NCBI RefSeq assembly: GCF_035046485.1
Contig: NC_085137.1
Location: 248,657,233 to 248,721,232, forward strand
From: Aedes albopictus
Lineage: Eukaryota; Arthropoda; Insecta; Diptera; Culicidae
DNA length: 64,000 bases
Direction of reading: 5' to 3'
The notes under the pieces were generated by a model. That model did no database searches, was not told where the DNA came from, and saw nothing but the letters and a program-made list of their open reading frames with translations. Positions 30,545 to 43,400 of this stretch are shown here, in pieces (position 1 is the stretch's first letter; every line of letters begins with the position of its first letter). The position numbers were made by a program, and so were the translations under genes.

Positions 30545-31037
30545 GAAGACCGGGACTGCGTCAAAACAACTTAAATTTGGGTTCATTTGTAGTTCCGTGC
30601 AGGGAGACATCCACACACACCTGACACCCTACATATCGAACCCATCAACACATGGGCCGGGACCTACGGCTTTACTTCCTATCCGAGGGAAGGCGTGATC
30701 AGATATTTTTGTCTCAGAAATACCGACGGCGTCGACTAGGATTGAACCTAGACCGACTGGGGTGAGAGGCAACCACGCTTACCACTACACCACCGACGCC
30801 GCTGACGCAAATTTAAGTAGTAAATAGTCTATTTTACGAAACGACAACAGTGTTGACCTGAGAGTGTTGACATTGATATTAACACTCACGGGCTTGGGCG
30901 CAACCTCCTGTCAAATTTTCATTCATGAAATGAGCGATCAGCTGATCCGAAACGTCTCGTAAAATGGCTCATATCACGGATTGAAGACCGGGATTGCGTC
31001 AAAATAACTTTAGTTTGGGTTGATTTGTAGTTCCGTG
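30545..31037. repeat. 55-bp direct repeats flanking a SINE-bearing insert
   Basis: The unit beginning GAAGACCGGGAYTGCGTCAA and ending GTAGTTCCGTG occurs at 30545-30599 and 30983-31037 in the same orientation, with only a few differences. Between them lie the SINE and inverted repeat pieces. Confidence 0.65.
30604..30800 (-). repeat. tRNA-derived SINE with an intact tRNA-like head
   Basis: The minus-strand head (30800 down to 30728, 73 nt) begins GGCGTCG and ends CGACGCC, a perfect 7-bp acceptor stem. It contains a box A (TGGTGTAGTGGT) and a box B in a pairing T-arm (CTAGGTTCAATCCTAG). A non-tRNA body follows toward 30604. I call it a SINE and not a tRNA gene because of this body, the absence of a convincing isotype and the repeat surroundings. 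Confidence 0.7.
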
Positions 31038-31451
31038 AGGGTAACTGAGATTTAGCGTGCAGGAAAAATATTTTTTCTGCTTTCAAGACGCAGCCATTCG
31101 GCGAGTTAAACTGACGGCGAAATCGATGATATCCAAAACAGTGTCCAGCCGACGATCTGTCATCCATCGACGAAAAAAAAGTTGTATTTCTCAATTCCAC
31201 GTCATTTTCCCTGCAAAAAGATTGAAAATTGCATTTTTCGTTATTTTGCCTTGGTTTTGGATCAATTTCCCGTAAAGTAAAAGTCCGTGATTCCTGTGAT
31301 CGATGTCCGCGTAGTGAACATTATCGCGTTGCTAGCGAAGCTGCCTGGATTTTGTCCACCCAATTGAAACTGCTTTCGCGAAGCAGTGTAGCACCTTTGT
31401 GAAAGCCTGCGGAGCCTTGAATGTTTTGATTGCAAGTGATGGGATTATGAG
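31038..31451 (+). promoter_or_regulatory. Probable Syntaxin-5 promoter and 5' UTR
   Basis: This unique-looking stretch precedes the Syntaxin-5 ATG and has no repeat structure. No TATA or sharp initiator can be fixed. It probably holds the transcription start and 5' UTR. Confidence 0.4.
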
Positions 31452-34400
31452 ATGCAATCTAGAGCTAGACGTCGGTTCGGTCCAGAGGAAGCAAGTGAAC
31501 CATTTTCAGTAGTTGCCATCGGGGAAGAGACCGGCAATCACAGTCGGAGGGAAGATTACGTGGAAAAGCCTAAATATCCACCGCCAAGTGGGAGCAGCTG
31601 GCTACCTTCGATACCGCAGAAGTTTCTCTCTAGTGTGAACAACTTTGGTGGTGCGTTCAGCGGAAACCAGCCGAAGCAACTGGACCATCTAATCCGGCCA
31701 CCGGTAGAGAGAAATCCACCACATTTCGACGACGAGGACGACAAGGAAAACGAACCGGAATTCATCATGGCCTCACGCGACCGCAGTACGGAATTTGCCA
31801 ACGCGATTCGATCGTTGCAGGGCAGAAACATTCAGAGGGCAGTTAACGTGCGGGATCCCCGCAAAGCCAAACAGTTGCAGAGCTACTCCGAGTTTACGAT
31901 GATTGCGAAACACATAGGGAAGAACATAGCTAGCACGTATGCCAAGTTGGAAAAGCTAACGCTGTGTAAGTGTCTTTCGTTAGATTTCACAGTGCCAGAT
32001 TGTTATTTCTATTTTATTGTATGTTCTAGTGGCAAAACGGAAAACTCTTTTCGATGACCGACCGGCGGAGATTCAAGAGCTAACGTACATCATCAAGGGT
32101 GACCTGAACTCGTTGAATCAGCAAATCGCTCGGCTACAGGAGGTATCCAAATCCCAGCGTAAATCAACGACCGGGAAGCACCTGCTTTCACATTCCTCTA
32201 ATATGGTAGTGGCACTGCAAGCCAAACTGGCCAACATGAGCTCCGACTTCAAGCAGGTCCTGGAGGTGCGAACGGAAAATCTCAAACAGCAAAAGAATCG
32301 ACGTGATCAGGTAAGTTTTTTTCTTGTTTTCTTCTGGGTAAGGAAGCTTAATCTGCAATTTTTGGAAGACCCTGATACGTAGGTGATACGACATACATTT
32401 TTGTACACCACATTCATGATAATTGAACAAAATCACGCAAATTAGCCTTATTTCTTTGAAGTACGGTAAGCAAATCCAAAGTGGAAGACTTAGCGGACCA
32501 CGAGAGACGAACCAGCCAAGGGCTGAAAGTCTCTCAAATAAAGATAAATCAATCAAAATTAAGCGGACCAACTACGACGGACGCGGATCAATATGGGCCA
32601 AGGATAAAGTGCTTCTTTCGATAAGGATTGCGTATCTGTAAAACGACTGTGTTGAGCTAGGCTTCTGAATAGACTGATGTCTAATATATTTTGTTTCGCT
32701 TTCGAGTCCTCCGGTTCTCTCTCATTTGTCGTCTGATACTTTGGATGCGCAAGGGTTGCGCTGCGCAAGTAATACATTCCATTTTCAGCTCTAAGTAAAC
32801 TTTACGAACGCGTTATATTGACCCACATCGAGAGACACTTAGGAACGAACAGTTCGACTTGCTAAACGGTCATTCTGCTAGTCACCAGATCACGCCGGGT
32901 TCTCGTCCTCCTTGATGTTGAAAAGGCGTGCAACTCGGCATGGCACGACGCAATTATTACAAAATGCACCTCGGAAGCTTCCCTATGATGCTTTTGAAGA
33001 TCATCCACAGCTTCCTGAAGTACAGAACCCTCCAAGACTTGGTAAATGGCAACATGGAATCGAACCAGGAACGAAGGTTGGCGAATAATGCTTGCTTTTG
33101 TCATAGGCTCATCGACGCTTTGGAAGTTGAAGTGGTTAGAAGCCATTAAAAGGTTTTGTTGTTTTTTAGCAATGGTGTTTCATAACATATAGCCGAGGCG
33201 GTAAACGCACGGGTATTCAGCATGACCATGCTGAGGGTGACGGGTTCGATTCCCGGTCGGTCCAGGTTTTTTTCGTAAAGGAAATTTCCTTGACTTCCTT
33301 GGGCATAGAGTATCTTCGTGCCTGCCACACGATATACGCATGCAACATGGTCATTGGCAGAGGAAGCTCTCAGTTAATAACTGTGGAAGTGCTCATAGAA
33401 CACTAAGCTGAGAAGCAGGCTTTGTCCCAATGAGGACGTTACGCCAAGAAGAGAGAGAGAGAGAGTTTCATAACATATCTTATGATTTTCATACGATGCC
33501 ACTTATGAGATTTTTCATATGACAAATCTTATGGATTTTGCTTTTTAATCTATAAAAACCATACGAAAACTATTTAAGGGTGAAAAAAATAAAAATAACT
33601 AATTCATAAGATGTAAACTATGAAAAACATACGAACAGTATCCTCAGTGTACGGTTTTGATTCCATCAGATAGACTAACGTGACAAAGAAACGTTTCCGA
33701 TCCCACGTCGCAAGTGTGTCAGGTCCTCCAACATCCGTGTGTACCAGCTCCAATGGACGGCTTCCAGTTGGTTCTCCAAACGGTTGCCGTCCATAGGTAC
33801 ATACTTCACAGATGCTAGTTTCAAGTGACCCATTTCATCCCGCCACAGCTCCTTCAAGTTCACCCCTCCGAGATGTCCGTAACATCTGTGCCACAGATCG
33901 AACACAGCACTTTTCGCAACATACGCCTCGGCTTCACGCGTGCAGCTTATACAATCTTCCGTATTTTCTTGAAGTGGCCACCGTTCACCAATCTAGACTC
34001 ACGGTAACTTTTCCTTCGACGAAAGTGATGGACTTTCCTTTTTCCTCTATGCGACTAATCGAAAACAAATTCCAGTGAAGTCCTGGTACATACAGCACAT
34101 CCTCGACGACCGATGATAGCTTTCTTCCGTCAACTTTGGTGTACATTCGTATTTTTCAAGCATATTCCGCGACTAACGATTGATCACTCTTGGCAACAGC
34201 AATCGATATCTTGCGGGGCAGGGGATGAAACTCTTCAAAACAGTTCCTATCCTTCACCATATGGTCGGACACTCCCGAATCCACACATCAAAAATTTCTG
34301 AAAATTACACCCGACGTATACAGATTTGACATATAAATTTCTATTCCATCTCCGCGTTGCTCGAGTTTGCGCTTTCACTTCAGGAGTATCTCCATCAGCT

Positions 34401-37400
34401 TCAGCGAAGTACTCTTCTACATACCTCGATGTTCCGCTCGATGTATTCCATAGGGCCTTTTTTCTCCACAAGTACCGTGACGTGATAAGCCCATTGGTCG
34501 TAATTGTGACCGTCAAGGATTTAAAGCATTTCGTCTTCCATAATTCCCAGTAACCACGCTGTTGAAGCTATACATACATTTATTTGTTCCACATCATTAA
34601 GACAAGACATAATCAACAATAGTACGCCACAATACTCGGTTTGTGGCTGCCGCTCTCCATCCTCGGTCACGCCCAAAGCTCGCCAAGTCACGCTCCACCT
34701 GGTCCGCCTATCGTGCTCTCTGCGCTCCACGCCTTCTTGTGCCAACCGGATCCGTTGCAAACACCAGCTTTGCAGGGTTGTTGTCCGGCATTCTTGCAAC
34801 ATGCCCTGCCCACCGTATCCTTCCGGCTTTGGCCACTTTCTGGATGCTGGGTTCGCCGTAAAGTACAGCGAGCTCGTGGTTCATTCTTCTCCGCCACACA
34901 CCGTTCTCCTGCACACCACCGAAGATCGTCCTTCGCACGCGTCGCTCGAAAACTCCGAGTGCTTGCAGGTCCTCCTCGAGCATGGTCCATGTCTCGTGCC
35001 CGTAGAGGATTACCGGTCTTATTAACGTTTTGTACATGGTGCATTTGGTGCGTGGGTGAATCTTTTTCGACCGCAGTTTCTTCTGGAGCCCGTAGTAGGC
35101 CCGACTTCCGCTGATGATGCGCCTCCGAATTTCACGGCTCACGTTGTTGTCAGCCGTCAGTAAGGATCCGAGGTAGACGAATTCCTCCACCACCTCGAAA
35201 GTATCCCCGTCTATCGTAACATTACTACCCAGACGGATCCGGTCGTGTTCGGTTCCGCCTACCAGCATGTACTTTGTTTTTGAGGCATTCACCACCAGTC
35301 CGACCTTTGCTGCTTCGCGTTTCAGGCGGGTGTACAGTTCTGCCACCGTTCCAAATGTTCTAGCGATAATGTCCATGTCGTCCGTAAAGCACACAAATTG
35401 ACCGGATTTTGTGAAAATCGTTCCCCGGCTGTTGAGCCCGGCTCGTCGCATCACACCTTCCAGCGCGATGTTGAAGAGTAGACATGAGAGTCCGTCACCT
35501 TGTCGCAGTCCCCGGCGAGATACGAATGAATGGATAGTTCACCCGAAACCCTTACGCAGTTTTGCACACCGTCCATCGTTGCTTTAATCAGTCTAGTCAG
35601 CTTCCCAGGAAAGCCGTTTTCGTCCATGATTCTCCATAGCTCTGCGCGATCGATACTATCGTATGCCGCTTTGAAGTCGATGAAAAGGTGGTGCGTTGGG
35701 ACCTGGTATTCACGGCATTTCTGGAGGATTTGCCGTACGGTAAAGATCTGGTCCGTTGTCGACCGGCCGTCGATGAAGCCGGCTTGATAACTTCCCACGA
35801 ACTCATTTGTTTTAGGTGACAGACGACGGAAGATGATCTGGGATAGCACTTTGTAGGCAGCATTCAAAATAGTGATCGCCCTGAAGTTCTCACATTCCAA
35901 ATGGTCGCCTTTCTTGTGAATGGGGCAGATTACCCCTTCCTTCCACTCCTCCGGTAGCTGTTCGGTTTCCCAGATCCTGACTATCAGCCGATGCAGACAG
36001 GTGGCCAACTTTTCTGGGCCCATCTTGATGAGTTCAGCTGCGATACCATCCTTACCAGCTGCTTTGTTGGTTTTAAGCTGGTGAATGGCATCCTTAACTT
36101 CCCTCAGCGTGGGAGTTGGTTCATTTCCGTCCTCCGCTGCACTGGCGTCGTCGTTCCTTCCGTTGCCATGGGCTCCCGTGCCTACGTTCTCCACGCCGTT
36201 CAGGTGCTGATCGAAGTGCTGCTTCCACCTTTCGATCACCTCACGTCCGTCCGTCAAGAGGCCTCCGTCTTTATCCCTGCATATTTCGGCTCGCGGCACG
36301 AAGCCGTTGCGGGATGCGTTGAGCTTCTGATAGAACTTCCGCGTTTCTTGGGAACGGCACAGCAGTTCCATTTCTTCACACTCCGCTTCTTCCAGGCGGC
36401 GCTTTTTCTCCCGAAAGAGGCGGGTCTGCTGTTTCCGCTTCTGCTTATAACGTTCCACGTTCTGTCGAGTCCCTTGCTGCAGCATTACCGCCCTCGCTGC
36501 ATTCTTCTCCTCCAAAACCGTTCTGCACTCTTCGTCGAACCATTCGTTCCGTCGATTCCGTTCCACGTACCCGATGGTGCTCTCGGCGGCGTCGTTGATG
36601 CCTGCTTTCACTGTACTCCAGCAGTCCTCTAGAGGGGCCTCATCGAGCTCGCCCTCGTCTGGCAACGCGGCCTCGAGATTCTGCGCGTATGCTGAGGCGA
36701 CATCCGGTTGCTTCAGTCGCTCTAGGTTATACCGTGGCGGTCGCCGGTACCGTACATTGTTGATGACGGAGAGTTTTGGGCGCAGTTTGACCATCACCAG
36801 ATAGTGGTCGGAGTCGATGTTGGCGCCACGATAGGTCCTGACGTCGATAATGTCGGAGAAGTGCCGTCCGTCAATCAGAACGTGGTCGATTTGAGATTCC
36901 GTCTGCTGTGGTGATCTCCAGGTGTAACGATAAGGGAGGCTGTGTTGGAAAAAGGTGCTACGTATGGCCATATTTTTGGAGGCGGCGAAATCAATGAGTC
37001 GTAGGCCGTTTTCGTTCGTCTGCTGGTGGGCGCTGAACTTACCAATCGTCGGTCTGAATTCCTCCTCCTGGCCTACCTGAGCGTTCAAATCTCCTATGAT
37101 GATCTTGACGTCGTGGCTTGGGCAGCGGTCGTACTCGCGTTCGAGCTGCGCGTAAAATGCGTCCTTGTCATCATCAGTACTTCCGGAGTGTGGGCTGTGC
37201 ACGTTTATTATGCTGAAGTTGAAGAATCGGCCCTTGATCCTCAACCTGCACATTCTTTCGTCGATCGGCCACCAACCGATCACGCGCCTCTGCATATCAC
37301 CCATCACGATGAAAGCTGTTCCCAGCTCGCGTGTGTTGCCGCAGCTCTGGTAGATGGTATGATTACCTCTAAACGTTCGCACCATGGATCCTGTCCAACA

Positions 37401-40400
37401 CACCTCCTGCAGCGCTACGATGCCGAACCCGCGGTCCTTCAGTAGATCGGCGAATATGCGGGTGCTCCCAATGAAGTTGAGAGATCGGCAGTTCCACGTA
37501 CCGATTTTCCAATCACAAGTCCTTTTTGTTCGCTGGGGTCGTTGCCGTTGGTCTCGGTTCGTATTATTCTGTTGCTGATTTTCCGTTACAATGGGTTTTT
37601 ACGGCTGGCTCGTAGGGCCTGACACAAGGCCTGACACCAACCCCCTACTTTCCGGAGGACCATAGTGCACAGTTGAGCTTAGAGTCCTTCCCTGGCACTC
37701 GGACGTAGATCAGCCGCCCCTAACATGGGGATCAGACGCTGTTGTGAGCCGCTCCTCCTGGAGAACAGACGCTCAGGTTTGCCGAAGCAAACCCCCCCTT
37801 CCCTGTCAGCCTACGACCAAAGGTCCCACCGGGGTTGGTTACCCGATCTTCCCTAAGGTTGCTCATAGTTTCCGGCCGGTACCGCGTGGAGGTAGGGATA
37901 GGAGTTGCTGGGCAGAGGCTAGTGGATCACAATGGGATCTGAATTGCGCAGCATACCCAGCCTTTACCGTGCCTGTTGAAGCTGTACGTATTGCATAAAT
38001 AATGAACATGCATTACTCTCTATAGGGTTTGTGTGCCATCAGTAATCTCATGCTCCCATTTTCATCCTATTCGAAAACAAGCGATTACGACACCGATTGA
38101 CTCCGTTGTTTTTGTTTTCATGGGTGCTCACTTCTAACAAAAAATACGAAAATAAGAAACAAAACAAACAGCGCTTCAATCCTTTGATTTTCGTGAGATG
38201 AAAATGGGAGCCACATGCTTAATAAGGGAACCAATACCCTAAACCATTAAAGTTGAATTAAAATGCGAAGTGGCGCTACTATTGTTGGTTTACAATTATA
38301 CCAGTATAATCGTAAGTCAGCAATGGGTGAATTTGACGGAAGCTAAAGATCACTCTGGCGGCAGGAATGAGAACCCTATGAAAAGAGTGACTCCGCCAAA
38401 ATTTACCATGGCGCAGGCATAGGCAAAGTGCACTTTTTTCACTTTTTCTTATCGAATTCCGCATCGTAGAGAACGAGCACTTTTTGGAAAGAAAATTTAA
38501 TTCTCTTTCAGAAGCGCTAAGATCCAGTAGGTACTTACCGGCAATTTATGTGATTAATTTGAGTAGCTCTTGCTATGCCTTCGGTGGGTAATCATCCGGA
38601 TTTTTTGTCAGCTGACCAATCCGATGTCTGTCGACATGGGCATCGAGAATGATGATATTAGTAGCCTATGTCAATGGAAAATACCAACAACCAGTGCAAA
38701 ATATGAGTAAATTTTGAAGACAAAAAAAATTTATGTAACAAACGATTTTTTTTTTCCTTATCTTACCTACAATTGATCGGCGTTCAGTCAGAGTGAACTA
38801 CGCGATTTTTTTAGCAGGTAAAGATAAGCTGACGAATTCATTAAATCTGAACTTTTCGACGTTATTTTGATGCAGATGTGTCATTACATAAAAGAATAAT
38901 AGTATTTCTGAAGAAAATACCAGAGTTTTGAAATTTCAAGTGGTTGCAGGACATTTTCTCGAAATTATTGGAAAACAGATGATCCGGTCTGACTTAACGC
39001 CGACCAATTGGGGCTCATTGGGGGTCATTTGAATTCTTCTATAGTGGCGCCACTTGTCTCTTTAATTCAGCTTTAATGGTTAATGTAGGGCAATGCATGC
39101 CAATAAAGGCGCTTTATATTTGCAATACGTACAGCTTCAACAGCATGGTTACTTGAGTTCTCCCTTGCTTTCTTCTCTTAACGGTGCAGGGCCAATAACC
39201 TATTGAAAGGCAATGGTTCTCAACTATATGTTTATTAATTAGAGGTTCAAACAGTAATGAAAGGAATTTTCGTTACACCTAACTTGACACTTTAGTCCAG
39301 TGGTTGCTGTGATCCACAAACGTTGTCTTCGATTGCTATGTTCAACAAAATCACCCCATTTGGAAAACTTCGTTTTCTCGAAAATCCTTAGATCCGCAAA
39401 TTGGAATGCAATGATACTCAGCCGCAGTGGCGCAGCCAGAAATTATCTCTGGGAGGGGTTTTCAACGGTCAATGATACCTTTTTTGATTTGACACTTACA
39501 TTTGGTAAACAGTAATGAATAATTTATTCGTAGTTTGAAAATAGCGGCGCACCCGAAAAAAAAATCGTCTCAAAGCGCATTATACTAAAAATTTGTTCCA
39601 CAAACATTGGATCTGGGGGTGGTTTTAACCCTAAAAGTGGCTACGCCACTACGCCAGTGCTCAGCCGAATCGTTCAGCAGACCGACTTTCTTGTAAACTT
39701 TACGAGCCGACGATAAACATTCGTCTTTCGTGACACTATTTCTCATAAAAATCCTTTTGTTCCTAGTTTCTATAAATTGCAGTTGAGCGATTGTATTAGT
39801 CCCCAAAAAAAAAACATTTTTGTAATTGCGTTGCGAATTCCCCTACTTTTTGCTCGCGGAAACAATGTTAAAACGGCCTACTTTTCTTCACTGAAGCAAA
39901 GGTGCCGAAAAGTACTACTTTTCGGCACTTTTTAGAGTGCTGAAAAGTAGTACTTTTCGGCACTTTTGCCAGCACACACTTTTTGTTAAGTATCGCTCGC
40001 TACTTCCGTAGATACAGTTGCTACCAAGGTAAATTTAATGGAAGGTACTGGCATATACGCAGTCAGTAGATGCGGGGAGAGGCTTATGACGGGGGTGGTG
40101 GGGGCGACTGCTGGCGAGTTTGTTTACGCTGTACTCTATCGGTTTCTTTGGGGTTGCTAGGGTTGCTAGGAGTTGTTTATCCCCACACAAGTGAAAATTT
40201 TTGTCGTAGTGGCAGAGCCACAGCAGTTTCTAAGTTTTTTTAAATGGGAATTTCACCCGGAGTTGTAACTTTTTGGGCGATAGGTAGTGATGGGGAAGAT
40301 GGGTGGCAAGGACTAGCCGTGCCCATCAAGCCGTTAGTACCCAGGTATGACAGGTACTAGCAGGAGGATCCTTAAGTCGGCGGAAAGCGGTTGACATCAA

Positions 40401-43400
40401 CCAAAGAGCGTCAGATGCAGTCGGGAAATAAGTGGGAAAGCCGTGATTTGTCTGAGGGGTGAACGAATTTCCGATACTTTGTCCAGCAAACACTGCTCGA
40501 TACAACCACGAATTTCTTTGGGGACGTACGTCGGAACGTATCCCCAAAGTCTTTCGGATGGAACGTGGAGAAAAAGTGCACAAAAGTGATCGCTGCGAGG
40601 TTCTGACACTTTTGGATCATGCTTGTATGCCATGTATACAGTTCCAAATCAAAACAAACTTGCCAGCTGTCATTCCGGATTCCAATATGGCGGATTGTAT
40701 AATATATCATATTGGATTACCTTCCTTTTACTTACCTTGGTTGCTACTTCTACATGCACTGAGCAGTTCGAATCCGAATCAGGACGATTCAGATTCTGAT
40801 TTGAACTGCTAATCAGGCGTAGAAGCAGAAACTGAACCTACTTTTGCCTTTGCTTATGATGCTGCATGACGACGACGGGAGCTTGAAAACTTGTGACAGG
40901 TGGCCTACCATAGCCTACCTGATCGAAGAAAATACTATGCACTACGTCCTGTCGTGCATGGATGCTCACACGTGGTTGCTGCTGATACACGTTTGTGTGG
41001 CTAGAGAGTAAAGTGACCAAATATATTTTGCTCTGATGCGGGACACAGTTTTACTAAACCAGGATGTCGATTACCTGGAAAGTCAGGGGCTGTTAGCGAA
41101 TTTATTTCTGGGCTTGGAAAATCAGAGAAAGTCAGGGAATTTCACGGGGAATTTGGTTGATGATCAGGGAACTTTTTCACGACACTCAGCGAAGTATTAG
41201 ATCTCAACAAGGAAATTATGGAATTTGGAAAACTAGCTTAAGTTGTTTTTTTTTTCTAAATGTCTGAATTTTTTTCATGGAAAATTTCTGCCAAAACATT
41301 GAAGAGATAGCTGGAAAAATTCAGGAATGAGTTTTTGACAAAACTATGGGAATTTTTTAGTTGCATTCAAATGTAAAGTACTGGTGGATTACTGGAGAAC
41401 ATTTTCCAAAACATTTCTTGGAAAGTATTCTGAAACAATTCTCCAATATTTTCATCACAAATATTAAGTGTATCAAGTTTATCAAACTTTATAAGAATAT
41501 ACGTTTCTTAAAAAGATATTTGTTTCCTGGAATTCTTTCCATTTGTAGCTAAAAAAATCTACCACCGGTGGAGTTTGCAGAGTGATCCACCATATACTTC
41601 TATAGAAATCCTTCGATCATTCCCGAAACCCCCGGAAAAATCTGACAAGGGGAATCCTGGATGTAACCTTCCACGAATCAAGTAGCCATGTTGGCATGTT
41701 TCTCTTAGGAGTTTATCTGACGGGTTCTAACAGATATTTCTATAAGACTGGAAATTCATTTGAAATTTTTGAAAAAAAAAAAGAACAAAAGTTCTGGTGT
41801 GACACTTTCAAATTCACTTGCAGAGATTCAAAAATGTTCAGTCAGCTGTCAATTAGTCCACTTCAGTCAGTGTGAAGTGCTTATGAAAACCAAATTTTAC
41901 CTTCATCCTTCTCCCAACAACTTTATACAATGTCAGATTAAAATCCTCAAAATGCTAAAACAATTGTAAGCCTGGTTAAACTTTGTTATAGCCAGTGCTG
42001 AAAAATTCATTTCGTCATATCTAAATTCAATCACCTACAGCTCATTTTAGACGCTGAAGCTGAGAATATGGTATATGGAAAACTTGTGTGGCTAGGCCGG
42101 TTCTGCAAGAAAGTCACGGAAAAACCGCTATTTTTCGAATATTTATGGCCCGTTTACATATGTGATAATAATGCGTGACAATATTCTGTCGGACAATTTA
42201 TTCCACCCTAGTATCGTTTACATTGCCGCTAAAAATTTAGCTGCTAAATCTGGGACAATAAATTGTCCGACTGTGTTGGTATCAAACTATCGTAATGTTA
42301 ACACTTCCGTATCTGCCAATAAAATTGGCGTGATGGCATAATTAGCTGACAATTCGTCTATCAGACCGTTTACATGATGCTAATTGTATCGGACAATCTA
42401 ACATCCTCATTATTGTCCACTAGTTTTAGCACCGAATTCAGAAGCTTCTGAATTTGTCATGCTAATTTTATTGTCAGCTAAAATGTGTTTACATTGCGCT
42501 AAATTGGCGCCAATAGTGCTCGAAAATGAACTGTCGCGTAGAATTAGCAAATATGTAAACGGGCCATTAAGGTAAATGTCATGGATTACATGTGAAAAAT
42601 GCCAAATGATATTCACCGTGAATATCATTGGCATTTTTCAAAGGTGGTCCGTGACATTTACCTTAAATATTCGAAAAATGGCGGTTTTTGCGTGACTTTC
42701 TTGCAGAAATGGTCTAGCCGCACAAATTTTCCATATACCATATTCTCAGGTTCAGCTTCTAAAATGAGCTGTAGGTGATTGAATTTAGATATGACGAAAT
42801 GAATTTTTCAGCGCTGGTTATAGCTATTTACATTTGTCTAAAGATTGATTTTCAGAAGAACAGCAACAATTCAACATGTTTTAATGACATTTTAACCGAT
42901 TGTTGAAATCCGGGACATTTCCGGGACACTTTGCAGTGCGGGACGACTAGCTTGAATCCGGGACTGTCCCGCACAATCCGGGACGTCTGGTCACTTTACT
43001 AGAGAGACTATTCTGTACGGGTATTTTTGCAATTACAAAAAACTTTGTATGCAACGCGTTGCAAAACTCGATTTTTTCAGCACTCGTCGTATTTATCCAA
43101 CTCGGCAAGCCTCGTTGGATAAACGTACAACTCGTGCTGAAAAAATCATCATTTTGCAACTTGTTGCATAAATAACTATTGATTCATCAATTCCATCTCT
43201 ATCTATTGCAGTTCAGCCAAGGACCTATCTCTAACAGTTTACCCCCATCAACGATGCGAGGGTCAACCCAGGGAAGTCTTCTGCTGCAGGAACAGCAGCA
43301 ACAGGACCAGATCAGTATCGACATGAATGCCTCCGGGGGAGGGCCATCGTCGGAGCGAGTGCCACTTCTTCAGCAGCAACAACAACAGATGGTCCTGTAC

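Noticed and set aside
30728..30800. Functional tRNA gene on the minus strand
   Set aside because: A good tRNA-like fold is present, but the downstream SINE body and surrounding repeats make a SINE head more likely; kept as a finding.
34641..36632. Plus-strand frames of up to 213 codons
   Set aside because: They are antisense shadows of the RTE-type LINE protein on the minus strand.
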